Positions 33,607 to 42,577 are shown, numbered from the stretch's first letter. The stretch: DNA of 64,000 nucleotides from Taibaiella chishuiensis (GCF_003014535.1 NZ_PYGD01000007.1:62001-126000); one strand, 5' to 3'. Notes: a model not told the origin generated them from the sequence alone. Numbers and translations are program-made.

Positions 33607-34158
33607 CTAGTTATATTTGTTCAGGTATTCCTGTAAACCACCTTTCATACCCATACCTACCGCTTCGAATTTCCACTGACCGTTGCGGTTATAGATACGT
33701 CCGAATTCTACAGCGGTTTCGATCGAGAAATCTTCGTCCAGCTCATATTTCACCATCTCGTTGTTCTGTTCGTCGAAGATGCGGATAAAAGAGTTGCGCA
33801 CCATACCGAAGTTCTGCCGGCGGGCTTCGGCTTCGTGGATAGTAACCACGATGCAGAGTTCGCGGGCTGCAGGACTGATTTTGGTAAGGTCGACCTTTAC
33901 CTGTTCATCGTCGCCATCGCCTTCACCGGTAAGGTTATCGCCGGTATGTACGACCGCCTCGTCGGGCGATTGGGTATTGTTGTAGAATACGAAATGCGCA
34001 TCGCTTACCAGCTTGCCGTTTTCGCCCAGGATAAAGATAGAAGCATCCAGGTCGAAACCTTCGCCGGTGCTGGTGTTATTGGTATCCCAGCCGAGACCTA
34101 CGGTAAATTTAGGCGCGTTCAGGTTTTCACGCTGGCCTTTTTGCAGATTAATTGCCAT
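33607..34158 (-). CDS. terD: TerD-family calcium-binding stress protein (copy 3)
   Basis: A 183-residue single TerD domain: MAINLQKGQRENL, VGLGWDTNN, FDLDASIFIL, HTGDNLTGEGDGDDEQVKVDL (Asp-rich calcium site), VVTIHEA, and VRNSFIRIFDEQNN. TerD proteins bind Ca2+ and form cytoplasmic assemblies in the response to tellurite and other stresses. The start overlaps the end of the PRTase gene by 11 bases. Confidence 0.94.
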   Translation of the reverse strand: MAINLQKGQRENLNAPKFTVGLGWDTNNTSTGEGFDLDASIFILGENGKLVSDAHFVFYNNTQSPDEAVVHTGDNLTGEGDGDDEQVKVDLTKISPAARELCIVVTIHEAEARRQNFGMVRNSFIRIFDEQNNEMVKYELDEDFSIETAVEFGRIYNRNGQWKFEAVGMGMKGGLQEYLNKYN

Positions 34159-34969
34159 AGTTGATATGTTTCGTTATTTGAGTTAGGTTTTGGGTATAAT
34201 CTTCCATCAGGTGATAATTGTTACCGATGGCATAATGCACCATTTCGGGGAGCCGCTCTTCCTTAAGCGCAGCAATAAATGCCATCAGGTCGGCCGATTC
34301 AGACTTCAGGATGTATTTGATGATGCGGGTGTTCATGATAAAGTTATCGTCATTGATCACGGCTACCAGGTCGTTGCGTTCCTTGATGGAATAATAGTTC
34401 AGGTAATTTTCAAAATTGGCGGGGATCTCTTTGTTCGTCAGCTGCGCATAATATACAAACATAAAACGGCCCTGGATCTGCTCCTGCTCCAATTGTTTTT
34501 TAATAATAAATTCATGCCCGCCGGTGATCTTGATATCGTCGATAAACAACACCATCCGGTTCTCCAGGAAACGCCGGTCGAGGTGGTAGGTGTCGGACGA
34601 GATCAGGCGGATGCGTTCCTCATGATCGAGGTTACCATAGTCCACGCTATAGGTCTTATAACGATGGATCTTGGATTGCAACAGGGCTTTCTTTTTATGT
34701 TTGAAAAGAAAACGGTTTACCTCTTCCATGAAAAACAGGGACATGGCATTGGAAGCCGTCGGTATGGCATTGTAAGGACTCGGTGCAAAGACGATATCCT
34801 CCTCAGCAAGCAGCGCATCGCCGTGCGTAGCTACAAAATGCCTGCCCAGCTCACATCCGAAGTCTTTGGCGATGACGCCATCGCCGAACTTGAACCGGCT
34901 ATACTGCGCAGCATCAAATGGCAATTCCTCGGGATTGCTGATATCGTGTCTTGCAAAAACGGAATACAT
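34148..34969 (-). CDS. Ter-linked phosphoribosyltransferase-like protein
   Basis: This 273-residue protein contains MVLFIDDIKITGGHEF at about residue 137, the PRPP-binding loop of type I phosphoribosyltransferases (hydrophobic strand, DD, then TG). Upstream it has EDIVFAPSPYNAIPTASNA and downstream a helical C-terminus. Ter gene neighbourhoods that combine PRTase, HAD phosphatase and other enzymes have been proposed (Anantharaman, Iyer and Aravind) to make a nucleotide-like metabolite. Start and stop are coupled on both sides: TAATG overlap with the HAD gene and 11-base overlap with terD. Confidence 0.78.
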   Translation of the reverse strand: MYSVFARHDISNPEELPFDAAQYSRFKFGDGVIAKDFGCELGRHFVATHGDALLAEEDIVFAPSPYNAIPTASNAMSLFFMEEVNRFLFKHKKKALLQSKIHRYKTYSVDYGNLDHEERIRLISSDTYHLDRRFLENRMVLFIDDIKITGGHEFIIKKQLEQEQIQGRFMFVYYAQLTNKEIPANFENYLNYYSIKERNDLVAVINDDNFIMNTRIIKYILKSESADLMAFIAALKEERLPEMVHYAIGNNYHLMEDYTQNLTQITKHINYGN

Positions 34970-35664
34970 TAATTTGAAAATAAATTACTCAATAGGTTAT
35001 GTTGGGTATCGACCAGTACAGAACGGAACCCGAACTGCTGTGCCCCGTTATAGTCAGCTATCGCATTGTCGCCCACATGCAGTACCTCTTCTTTTACTAC
35101 CGTTCCGTATTGTTTTACGCGGGTCCATACCTGGTCGTACATATCGGCCGACGGTTTGGAACAACCCGTTTCGTCGGAGTAAACCTGGAAATCGAAATAA
35201 GATCCGATGCCCAGTACCGGCAACAATTGCCGCAGGGTACTGCCTAAAATGAAACCGGTATTGCTCAGTATGTTTACCGAACAGCCCTGGTCCTTTATAG
35301 CCTGCAATACGGTAACGGTGCCCTTATCGATCAGTTGCGGATGATGCCGGAAAAAGAGTTGTTCCATTTCGTGGTAATAACCCTGCATATCGCCTGCCGT
35401 AATGGTTTCGATCGATACGCCCAGGTGATCCAGTATCAGGTACAGCATTTCGGTTTGCTGCAGGTTGCCACCCGTTTTTTCGTTGATGCGGTTAAACAAC
35501 AGGTCGAAATACCGGAAGGCCTGCGTAACGGTTTCTGCAGGTCGACTGATGTCGAAGTAACGGGCAAACAGTTGGTTCCTGAGGGGCTTAAACACAGGAT
35601 CGGATTTGATCAGCGTAAGCCACAGATCAAACGATACGTGCTTAAGCCCTCGTAATAATTCCAT
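34969..35664 (-). CDS. HAD-superfamily phosphatase of the Ter module
   Basis: A 231-residue HAD hydrolase: HVSFDLWLTLIKSDP (DxW/DxD-type nucleophile region), INILSNTGFI-like motif II (VNILSNTGFILGS), DETGCSKPSADMYD (motif III Lys) and LHVGDNAIADYNGAQQFG (motif IV). It would dephosphorylate a small metabolite, plausibly the PRTase product. ATG at 35664 overlaps the stop of the upstream terD gene by one base (TAATG). Confidence 0.85.
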   Translation of the reverse strand: MELLRGLKHVSFDLWLTLIKSDPVFKPLRNQLFARYFDISRPAETVTQAFRYFDLLFNRINEKTGGNLQQTEMLYLILDHLGVSIETITAGDMQGYYHEMEQLFFRHHPQLIDKGTVTVLQAIKDQGCSVNILSNTGFILGSTLRQLLPVLGIGSYFDFQVYSDETGCSKPSADMYDQVWTRVKQYGTVVKEEVLHVGDNAIADYNGAQQFGFRSVLVDTQHNLLSNLFSN

Positions 35665-36344
35665 TACTGGTAGGTGTAAGAAGATTTCAGGATGTCCACG
35701 AAGCTGTCTGTAGCCTCTGCATTGCCCAGGGCACGGAACTTCCAGCCGTTGTCCTTGCGGTACACTTCTGCAAATACCATACTGCACATATTGTTATAGG
35801 TAGCGTCGCCCGACATGGAGAACCGTGCTATTTCCTTACCCCTGGCGTCGACCGCGCGGATAAAGGCATTGTCTACCATACCAAAATGCTGGCCGTTCTG
35901 GCGGCCCTGGTAAATGGTTACCAGGAATACGATTTTCTGGTATTTCTGATCCAGTGCATCCAGCTTTACGATCACCTGTTCGTCATCGCCTTCGCCTGCA
36001 CCGGTACGGTTGTCGCCGGTAAGCCATACATGGCCGGAAGGGTGTTTCATGGAATTGAAGAAGATCACATCTCCCTGGTAAAGGCCCATGGAACGGCCAT
36101 CATTGGTTTGCACCGTACGGCCCAGGTCGGCCACCTTACCGTTGGCATCCAGCAGGAAGGCTACCGCATCCAGGTCATAATCCGCTTCCTTGTTACCGCC
36201 CATAAGCTTACCCAGGAAACCGCCGCTCTTTTTCTGGCGGATATCCCAGCCCAGGCCGACAGTTACCTGTGAAAGATCAAACTCTTCTCCTTTATCATTT
36301 TTGCGCAGGTCGATCGTCTGACCTTTAACTAAATTAATTGCCAT
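35664..36344 (-). CDS. terD: TerD-family protein (copy 2, with extended insert)
   Basis: A 226-residue TerD domain: MAINLVKGQTIDLRKND, VGLGWDIRQKKSGGFLGKLMGG (a longer Gly/Lys-rich insert than its paralogues), DYDLDAVAFLLD, LTGDNRTGAGEGDDEQVIVKL and VDNAFIRAVDARG. ATG at 36344 matches the conserved MAIN start of the paralogues. A 28-base gap separates it from copy 1. Confidence 0.93.
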   Translation of the reverse strand: MAINLVKGQTIDLRKNDKGEEFDLSQVTVGLGWDIRQKKSGGFLGKLMGGNKEADYDLDAVAFLLDANGKVADLGRTVQTNDGRSMGLYQGDVIFFNSMKHPSGHVWLTGDNRTGAGEGDDEQVIVKLDALDQKYQKIVFLVTIYQGRQNGQHFGMVDNAFIRAVDARGKEIARFSMSGDATYNNMCSMVFAEVYRKDNGWKFRALGNAEATDSFVDILKSSYTYQ

Positions 36345-36372
36345 AATGTATTTTGTTGAATAGTGATAGTGA

Positions 36373-36948
36373 TTATTTGATAACCTGGCCGGTAAAATAT
36401 TTGGATACGAAAAATGCGAGGTCTTCTTTATAACCAACGCCGGAGGCTTCGAATTTCCATTGATTTTCGCGCCGGTACAGGCGGCCGAATTCTACCGCGG
36501 TCTCGATCGAGAAGTCTTCGCCGAGCTCGTATTTAGCGATCTCCTCACCGGTACCGTCGTCCACGATACGGATATAGGAATTGCGTACCTGGCCGAAGTT
36601 CTGCTTGCGTTGTGCCGCTTCATGGATCGTTACCACGAAAAGAATTTCTTTAATACTGCTATCCACCTTTGACAGGTCTACGATCAGCGATTCGTCATCG
36701 CCATCGGCACTGTTGCCACCGGTAGGATCGTCGCCGGTATGATGCAGGGCTGCATCGGGCGAGTCGGTATTGCCATAAAAGATAAAATATTCTTCGGCAG
36801 GGATGAGCCGTTGCTCATTGATCATAAATGCCGAGGCGTCGAGATCGAAGGCATAGCCGGTACCTTCATTAGGATTCCAGCCCAGGCCCACGGTCATTTT
36901 GAGCAGGCCGATATCGATCTTCTGGCCTTTTTGCAGGTTGATTGCCAT
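36373..36948 (-). CDS. terD: TerD-family protein (copy 1)
   Basis: A 191-residue TerD domain: MAINLQKGQKIDIG, VGLGWNPNEGTGYAFDLDASAF, HTGDDPTGGNSADGDDESLIVDL (calcium-binding Asp cluster) and VRNSYIRIVDDGTG. It is closest to copy 3. It is the first gene of the TerD-TerD-HAD-PRTase-TerD unit; no clear promoter was found in the region before it. Confidence 0.93.
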   Translation of the reverse strand: MAINLQKGQKIDIGLLKMTVGLGWNPNEGTGYAFDLDASAFMINEQRLIPAEEYFIFYGNTDSPDAALHHTGDDPTGGNSADGDDESLIVDLSKVDSSIKEILFVVTIHEAAQRKQNFGQVRNSYIRIVDDGTGEEIAKYELGEDFSIETAVEFGRLYRRENQWKFEASGVGYKEDLAFFVSKYFTGQVIK

Positions 36949-37576
36949 GATTGTTTTCTAGGGTTTAAGACCTTGTAAAAATAGGGAATTTTCGCGCGCG
37001 AAGCAGCAAGATAAATCAGTACAAAAGTCTGGTTAGGTATCTATTGCTGCAATAATAACGGAATTGAAATAATGCGGCAAAAAACTTCTGTTAATATTTA
37101 GGTCGATTTTAAGCAGATAGCCCCGCAACCCGGATGATCGCCGGATCCATATGTCCCTAAGTGCTGCTTGTAGCGTCCCAATACTATTCGTTGTATCTCG
37201 CTACGAATCTACCTAGCTTAGCAGTTACTATCATTTGCAGCAGTGGAATACGTTTTTTTCTCGCAGCGATACGGCGACGCAGCGAACGACTTTATATTGG
37301 TCGTAACATCTGGCTACCAATCGCGTAGACATGCTTTGCTCAACACCGGTTACATACACTGCCAGGACGTCAAGCCAGGAAACAACCAAACATACCGACC
37401 TTTAGAAAAAGGGCGTTAATAAAATGCTGCAGGACGCCGTATAGAAAGAAATACAGTTCCCACAGTCTGGCCCTGTACTTTAGTTCGTTCGTCATTCCTT
37501 AGTCCATTTTTAACTACCGCCCGGACTTATTTCTTTTAGGCGTACAAGGCATTTTTAGCACTTTTTCTACAGTCTT

Positions 37577-37620
37577 GATTTTTGCTTCTTTGTATTAAGA
37601 CAAAGAAGAATAAAAAAATC
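37577..37620. repeat. inverted repeat in the gene-free region
   Basis: CTTCTTTGT (37585-37593) pairs with ACAAAGAAG (37600-37608) with a 6-base loop; the stem extends outward through A/T bases (GATTTTT / AAAAAAATC) with a few gaps. It could be a terminator-like structure. Confidence 0.55.
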
Positions 37621-37710
37621 AGGGTAGGTATACCGGTGTCCCTCAACTTTGCCGCTTGCCCCACAACAGCAGCCAATGGGCTGTATTACAAGCCGGGCAA
37701 TAGACAGCGC

Positions 37711-37731
37711 TCGTAGCGAGACGCTACAAGC
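37711..37731. repeat. palindromic intergenic repeat (with split copy at 37166-37206)
   Basis: TCGTAGCGAGACGCTACAAGC contains the hairpin GTAGCG-AGA-CGCTAC. Its reverse complement is found split at 37166-37176 (GCTTGTAGCGT) and 37197-37206 (CTCGCTACGA), separated by 20 bases. This looks like a short REP-type element and a decayed partner in opposite orientation. Confidence 0.6.
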
Positions 37732-37753
37732 AAGTATGTGTACCGGTAAAAAC

Positions 37754-37787
37754 AAAGACCGTCCCCCGGTGAAGGAGAACGGTCTTT
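37754..37787 (-). terminator. terminator of the rplM-rpsI-rpsB operon
   Basis: AAAGACCGT (37754-37762) pairs with ACGGTCTTT (37779-37787), with further inner pairing; leftward it is followed by GTTTTT. It lies 32 bases after the rpsB stop. Confidence 0.85.
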
Positions 37788-37819
37788 TATAAAAATTTGA
37801 ACGATTGGCCTTGTATTGT

Positions 37820-38728
37820 TTACTTTTTAGCGCCACCGCCGGCAGGCTTGCGGCCACCCGCACCACCTTGTCCGGGGCCACCAGGACCACGACGACGTGC
37901 ACCAGCTGCACCAGCGCCACCGCCAGGTTTACCAGCGCCACGTTTGTCTTTTTTATCATCTTCGTCCATATCCAGGCCGCGCATACGCTCTGTTACTTCC
38001 TCCTCAGTTTCTTCAACTTCGAGTTCTTTATTCTGAGCGCGCTCTTCGATACCTTCGATGATCGCAGCGATCAGGTAGTTGGTAACGATAGCGATAGATT
38101 TGGTAGCATCATCATTCGCAGGGATAGAGAAATCTACTTTTGTAGGATCGCTGTTGGTATCCACCATAGCGAAAGTAGTGATGCCCAGGCGTTTTGCTTC
38201 AGCCAGTGCAATGTGCTCGTGGCTGATATCCACGATGAACAGTGCAGCAGGAGTACGGCCCATCTGTGCGATACCACCCAGTACTTTTTCCATTTTCTGC
38301 TTGCTGCGGTCCAGGGTCAGGCGCTCCTTTTTAGTTACGCTGTCCAGGGTACCGTCGTTCAGCATTTTTTCGATGCTCTGCATTTTCTTAACGCTCTTAC
38401 GGATCGTCTGGAAGTTGGTCAGCATACCACCTAACCAACGCTCGGTAACGTAAGGCATATTTGCTTTGGTAGCCGCTTCAGCAACGATTTCCTTAGCTTG
38501 TTTTTTAGTAGCAACGAACATGATTTTCTTACCGCTTTTAGCGATAGATTTCAGTGCTGCTGCGGATTCCTGCAGACCATCGATCGTTTTGTTCAGGTCG
38601 ATGATATGAATGCCGTTTTTCTCCGTGAAGATATAAGGCAGCATTTTAGGATTCCATTTTTTCTTTTGGTGTCCGAAGTGAACGCCTGCTTCCAGCAACT
38701 GCTGATGTAATGATTTATTTTCTTCCAT
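37820..38728 (-). CDS. rpsB: 30S ribosomal protein S2 with Gly/Arg-rich C-terminal extension
   Basis: Small-subunit protein S2 of 302 residues. Family motifs: LLEAGVHFGHQKKKWNPKM, YIFTEKNGIHIIDLNKT, WLGGMLTNFQTIRKS and DPTKVDFSIPANDDATKSI. The core ends near residue 245. The remaining about 55 residues are acidic (ELEVEETEEEVTERM) and then rich in Gly, Ala, Arg and Pro (RRRGPGGPGQGGAGGRKP). Such tails are common in Bacteroidota S2 but not in E. coli. It is the last gene of the rplM-rpsI-rpsB operon. Confidence 0.96.
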   Translation of the reverse strand: MEENKSLHQQLLEAGVHFGHQKKKWNPKMLPYIFTEKNGIHIIDLNKTIDGLQESAAALKSIAKSGKKIMFVATKKQAKEIVAEAATKANMPYVTERWLGGMLTNFQTIRKSVKKMQSIEKMLNDGTLDSVTKKERLTLDRSKQKMEKVLGGIAQMGRTPAALFIVDISHEHIALAEAKRLGITTFAMVDTNSDPTKVDFSIPANDDATKSIAIVTNYLIAAIIEGIEERAQNKELEVEETEEEVTERMRGLDMDEDDKKDKRGAGKPGGGAGAAGARRRGPGGPGQGGAGGRKPAGGGAKK

Positions 38729-38809
38729 TTTTTGGAAAATTGAATGAGTTGATAATAATTTGAAAATAAGCTTATCCTCATTACTGCTGCCGGGGCAGCA
38801 ATAACCGGA

Positions 38810-39199
38810 TTAACGTTTAGAGAACTGGAAGCTACGACGTGCTTTAGCTTTACCGAATTTCTTACGTTCAACCACACGTGGGTCACGACGCAGTAAGCCT
38901 TGTTTTTTCAATGCAGGACGGAAGTCTGCGTTTGCTTCGCACAGTGCGCGGGCAATACCCAGTTTAATTGCTTCAGCCTGTCCTTTTGGACCACCACCTT
39001 GCACATTGATCACGATATCGTACTGATCAGTGCCTTCAATAGTTTTCAAAGGAAGTTCAACCTGGTTTTGTAAGTATATCAGCGGGAAGTATGCTTTATA
39101 TTCTTTGTCGTTCACCTTGATATCGCCGGTACCTTTAGTCAGGTATACGCGGGCAACAGCTTCTTTACGACGACCGACAGCATTTTTCTGTTTTTCCAT
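38810..39199 (-). CDS. rpsI: 30S ribosomal protein S9
   Basis: A 129-residue protein: AVGRRKEAVARVYLTKGTG at the start, VQGGGPKGQAEAIKLGIARAL in the middle, and the basic C-terminus LLRRDPRVVERKKFGKAKAR..FSKR that reaches the P-site tRNA. It stands between rplM and rpsB as usual. Confidence 0.97.
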   Translation of the reverse strand: MEKQKNAVGRRKEAVARVYLTKGTGDIKVNDKEYKAYFPLIYLQNQVELPLKTIEGTDQYDIVINVQGGGPKGQAEAIKLGIARALCEANADFRPALKKQGLLRRDPRVVERKKFGKAKARRSFQFSKR

Positions 39200-39239
39200 T
39201 TAATTAGAAAGTTATTATGCCCCTAAAAGGGCTTAGGGG

Positions 39240-39689
39240 TTAATATTTGAATTCTTTGGGTTGTTGAGCTTTATGTCCGTGTTCTGCACCTTCGTATACA
39301 AACAGTTTTTTGTACATCGCACGACCCAGGCGGTTTTTAGGCAGCATGCCTTTTACAGCGCGCTCGATCACAACGTTAGGACGACGGTTGATCAGGTTTT
39401 TAGCGCTTTCGTGCTTCTGACCACCAGGATAACCAGTTACGTGCTGGTAATCTTTATCTTCCAGTTTGTTACCGGTCAGAACGATCTTACCGGAGTTGAC
39501 AACGATTACATAATCTCCGCAATCAAAGTGAGGAGTATAGTAAGGTTTGTTTTTACCACGTAAAACAGCGGCAATTTTGGAGCTGAAGCGACCTAATGTC
39601 TGATTGGTTGCATCTGCCACCCACCACTCACGCTTTACGATACTGTCGTTAGCCGACTTTGTTCTGTAGCTCAATTGATTAAGAGACAT
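39240..39689 (-). CDS. rplM: 50S ribosomal protein L13
   Basis: A 149-residue protein: REWWVADATNQTLGRFSSKIA, LRGKNKPYYTPHFDCGDYVIV, HVTGYPGG and VKGMLPKNRLGRAMYKKLFVYEG. It is the first gene of the operon with its own promoter 80 bases upstream. Confidence 0.97.
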   Translation of the reverse strand: MSLNQLSYRTKSANDSIVKREWWVADATNQTLGRFSSKIAAVLRGKNKPYYTPHFDCGDYVIVVNSGKIVLTGNKLEDKDYQHVTGYPGGQKHESAKNLINRRPNVVIERAVKGMLPKNRLGRAMYKKLFVYEGAEHGHKAQQPKEFKY

Positions 39690-39768
39690 TGTAAATTTGC
39701 TTTTTTCTTAAGGATTAATGATCCGACTCCAAATGTTTTACAACATTAAATTTCAGTGAATCGGAGCG

Positions 39769-39800
39769 CAAAGGTAAATCTAAGGTTCAGTTCCGCCAAA
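39769..39800 (-). promoter_or_regulatory. promoter of the rplM-rpsI-rpsB operon
   Basis: Leftward TTTG (39800-39797), 20-base spacer, TACCTTTG (39776-39769), matching the Bacteroidota consensus. The transcript would start near 39762, about 72 bases before the rplM ATG. The rest of the 430-base gap 39690-40119 holds only this and the hairpin at 40065-40094. Confidence 0.75.
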
Positions 39801-40064
39801 TAATTCATTAACTTTTTTCAGGACACCTCTGTAACAAATTGATTTTCAATAAAGTTTTTGAACATTAATTTACAAAGGATCATAAAAGTACCGGTTTTAA
39901 AGGTATCTACGGCTTGCAATCACCTGCAGCCCGATGCAGTATTGCATTTTCCCGGCATGATCCGGCCTGTTTTCTGCCCACTATCACAAAGCCCCATTAC
40001 AGTATTCGATGTTTAAGGGAAAAATTATTTGCAAACTTTTACTTCCACCACCCTGCTATATACA

Positions 40065-40094
40065 ACAAGTCCGGCGCCTGTGCGCCGGACTTGT
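40065..40094 (-). terminator. hairpin after the desaturase gene
   Basis: A perfect 13-bp stem (ACAAGTCCGGCGC / GCGCCGGACTTGT) with a 4-base loop, 26 bases past the stop. Confidence 0.7.
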
Positions 40095-40119
40095 CCGTTC
40101 AAATATGATACTTATGATG

Positions 40120-41247
40120 TTAAGCAACAACTTTGGCCGTAGCCAGCGGGCGCTTCTGTATCGCCACCGGGTTTTCGGGACGTTTACCCAGTTCGCGCAG
40201 GAAACGGAAATGCGAGTTTACCGCGGTCATCATATTGGGCATACTGTGATAAGCAATACCGAACTCACGGCACTTGGCTTCTACAATCTTGCTGATGGCT
40301 GGATAATGCACATGGCTGATACGCGGGAACAGGTGGTGTTCGATCTGGAAATTCAGACCGCCTACATACCAGGAGATCAGCTTGCTTTTCGGGGAAAAGT
40401 TAGCCGTCGTTTTGATCTGGTGTATAGCCCATTCGTTCTCGATATGTTTGAAATCAGAAGCGTCTACAAATTCAAATTCGGTTTCTTCTACCACATGCGC
40501 CAGCTGGAACACGATGGTAAGCGTAAAGCCCATTGCAGCATGCATACACAGGAAGCCAACCAGCCAGGGCAGGAAGCCTACGGCCAGGATCGGTACCACC
40601 ATATAAAACACGACATACAGCGCCTTGCTCGCCCAGAAAATGACATGCTCCTTACGATCCATCTTTGGCATAGGCGTGGTATACACCTTTTGTGTGGCAT
40701 ACTTTACCGGGTCGGATACGAATACCCAGAAAATAGAAGCCAGCATGTATAAGAAAGGCAGGTAAAGATGCTGGTACTTATGCGCAGGCACCCAACGCTG
40801 GGTATTGCACATACGGATAAAGGGACTGCGGGCAATATCATCGTCCACCCCGTCCACATTGGTATAGGTATGATGGATGATATTGTGTTTCTGTTTCCAG
40901 AAGAAAGCATTACCGCCCAGGGCGTTGAGGGTAAGGCCCATCAGTTCGTTCACCCATTTTTTACTGGAATAACTGCCGTGGCAGCCATCATGCATCACAT
41001 CAAAACCAATACCGGCCGATATCATGCCCAATGCGATACAGGACAGGATAGCCGTCCATACCGGCATAGCCACCAGCAGCAGGCTCAGGTAGAGCGCCAG
41101 GGCTGAACCGATCAGCACCAGTGTTTTGAGATGGAGTTTCCAGTTACCCGTTTTTTTAAGCTGGTTGGTAGTGAAATAGTCTTCCACAGCCTTTTTCAGC
41201 GCGGGGAAAAAAACGGCGTTTTTATTGTTATACGTTACTTTCGGCAT
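40120..41247 (-). CDS. membrane fatty acid desaturase (acyl-CoA / linoleoyl-CoA desaturase type)
   Basis: A 375-residue di-iron membrane desaturase with the three histidine boxes: HDGCHGSYS (about residue 96), HNIIHHTYTNVDG (about 130) and QIEHHLFPRISHVHY (about 310). The QxEHH form of the last box is typical of front-end (delta-5/6-like) desaturases, although there is no fused cytochrome b5. About four membrane helices. It would put double bonds into membrane acyl chains, perhaps for cold adaptation. It lies between two ribosomal operons, with hairpins on both sides. ATG at 41247 is preferred by homology. Confidence 0.9.
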   Translation of the reverse strand: MPKVTYNNKNAVFFPALKKAVEDYFTTNQLKKTGNWKLHLKTLVLIGSALALYLSLLLVAMPVWTAILSCIALGMISAGIGFDVMHDGCHGSYSSKKWVNELMGLTLNALGGNAFFWKQKHNIIHHTYTNVDGVDDDIARSPFIRMCNTQRWVPAHKYQHLYLPFLYMLASIFWVFVSDPVKYATQKVYTTPMPKMDRKEHVIFWASKALYVVFYMVVPILAVGFLPWLVGFLCMHAAMGFTLTIVFQLAHVVEETEFEFVDASDFKHIENEWAIHQIKTTANFSPKSKLISWYVGGLNFQIEHHLFPRISHVHYPAISKIVEAKCREFGIAYHSMPNMMTAVNSHFRFLRELGKRPENPVAIQKRPLATAKVVA

Positions 41248-41375
41248 TGATGTTTGGATTAAAAATTTACACACACAAAGTCCTGCTGCACAATTTCCAT
41301 TTTACGATGCGGGATCGGACAAAGGTAAGAAAAACAAACCATACAACAGAGGCGCCAATAGGGCTATAAAAAGAA

Positions 41376-41399
41376 AAACCCTCGCCGGAGCGAGGGTTT
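41376..41399 (-). terminator. intrinsic terminator directly after rplL
   Basis: A perfect 10-bp stem (AAACCCTCGC / GCGAGGGTTT), 4-base loop, then TTTTTCTTTTT leftward: strong Rho-independent terminator 25 bases past rplL. Confidence 0.9.
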
Positions 41400-41424
41400 C
41401 AGGAATATTGATGGATACGTGAAA

Positions 41425-41799
41425 TTAAGCGATTTCAACTTCAGCACCAGCTTCTTTCAGTTTGCCAGCCAGATCGTCAGCTTCAGCTTTAGTTACACCG
41501 GTTTTAACCGCTTTAGGAGCGCCGTCTACCAGTTCTTTAGCTTCTTTCAGACCCAGACCGGTCAGATCTTTAACGATCTTAACAACGTTCAGTTTAGAAG
41601 CACCTGGGCTCTTCAGGATAACGTCGAATGCAGTTTTTTCTTCTGCTGCTGCTGCGCCACCACCGTCGCCGGCAGCTACCACTACTGCTGCTGCTGCTGG
41701 TTCGATACCATATTCTGCTTTCAGAACGTCAGCCAGTTCCTGAACTTCTTTAACGGTTAAGTTTACTAATGATTCGGCTAATGATTTTACGTCTGCCAT
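41425..41799 (-). CDS. rplL: 50S ribosomal protein L7/L12
   Basis: A 124-residue stalk protein: N-terminal dimerisation part ([20 protein letters not shown]), Ala/Gly-rich hinge, and the C-terminal factor-binding domain [41 protein letters not shown]. It is the last gene of rplKAJL and is followed by a terminator rather than rpoB. Confidence 0.97.
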   Translation of the reverse strand: MADVKSLAESLVNLTVKEVQELADVLKAEYGIEPAAAAVVVAAGDGGGAAAAEEKTAFDVILKSPGASKLNVVKIVKDLTGLGLKEAKELVDGAPKAVKTGVTKAEADDLAGKLKEAGAEVEIA

Positions 41800-41908
41800 T
41801 TTTATAATTTTTTAAAATGTTTTTGAAATTTTGTTACTTGAAATATATGTGGACTTGGAAGCCGTTGTTAAGGGGCAGCCCCGGGCCAGCCGGGATTGCC
41901 GGGAAAAA

Positions 41909-42490
41909 TTACTCTGCTGCAGGAGCGTCTGTAGCTGGAGCATCTGTAGCCGGAGCTTCAGGTGCTTCTGGAGCAGTTTCGGTAGCTGCTTCGGCACCAC
42001 CCTCTGGGTTCTGGTTCTGGAGGGCAGCGATTACGCGGCTGATCGGAGACTGCAACAGGCCGATAACTTCGCCGATGAGTTCGTTTTTGGTTTTGATGTT
42101 TTTCAGCGCAGTCAGCTGGTTGTCGCCAACGAACAGGTCTTCGCCGATGAAGGCAGCTTTCAGTACAGGTTTTTCACCTTTTGATTCGGTACGGAAAGCG
42201 CTCAGGATTACCGCAGGCTCTTTAGGAGACTCGGAGAACATCAGGGCGGTTACGCCATGCAGTGAATCGTAGATACCGGCATATTTTTCGCCGTTCAGAC
42301 TTTCCAGTGCTTTTTTGATCAGGGTATTTTTCGCCACTTTCATTTCCACGTTCTTCTCGAAGCACACACGGCGCAGTTTGCTGATTTGCGCAACGGTGAG
42401 TGATTCCGTATTGGTAACGTAGAAGTTACTGTACTGGCTGAATTTATCTTTCAAAAGCTCAATTGCTTCTGATTTTTGAGCAGGTGTCAT
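41909..42490 (-). CDS. rplJ: 50S ribosomal protein L10
   Basis: Stalk base protein: VAQISKLRRVCFEKNVEMKVAKNTLIKKAL and YAGIYDSLHGVTALMFSESPKEPA. The 193 residues include an Ala/Pro/Thr-rich tail (last 25 residues, PATDAPATDAPAAE) beyond the usual core. It is coupled with rplL as in other bacteria. Confidence 0.96.
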   Translation of the reverse strand: MTPAQKSEAIELLKDKFSQYSNFYVTNTESLTVAQISKLRRVCFEKNVEMKVAKNTLIKKALESLNGEKYAGIYDSLHGVTALMFSESPKEPAVILSAFRTESKGEKPVLKAAFIGEDLFVGDNQLTALKNIKTKNELIGEVIGLLQSPISRVIAALQNQNPEGGAEAATETAPEAPEAPATDAPATDAPAAE

Positions 42491-42577
42491 TGCTTAATTT
42501 TTTTTGGGACCCTTGTGTCGGGTGGTTATACAAATTTCGTTTCTCTCTGCCACATCCCATGGGGATCAGGAGGCTTA

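Larger units (their letters stand above)
36949..37753. other. 805-base gene-free region between the Ter cluster and rpsB
   Basis: No reading frame here shows recognisable protein features. It holds eroded copies of a palindromic repeat (37166-37206 and 37711-37731), a hairpin (37577-37620), and a motif near 37253-37284 (CTCGCAGCGATACGGCGACG) that resembles the palindrome at 58085-58122. In many bacteria tsf follows rpsB; it is not here. Confidence 0.6.

Noticed and set aside
37567-37959. 130-residue frame overlapping the end of rpsB
   Set aside because: It is a shifted-frame reading of the Gly/Arg-rich rpsB tail and its terminator.
39690-40119. possible tRNA gene between rplM and the desaturase
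   Set aside because: No cloverleaf arms or TTCGA loop could be built; only a promoter and a hairpin are present.
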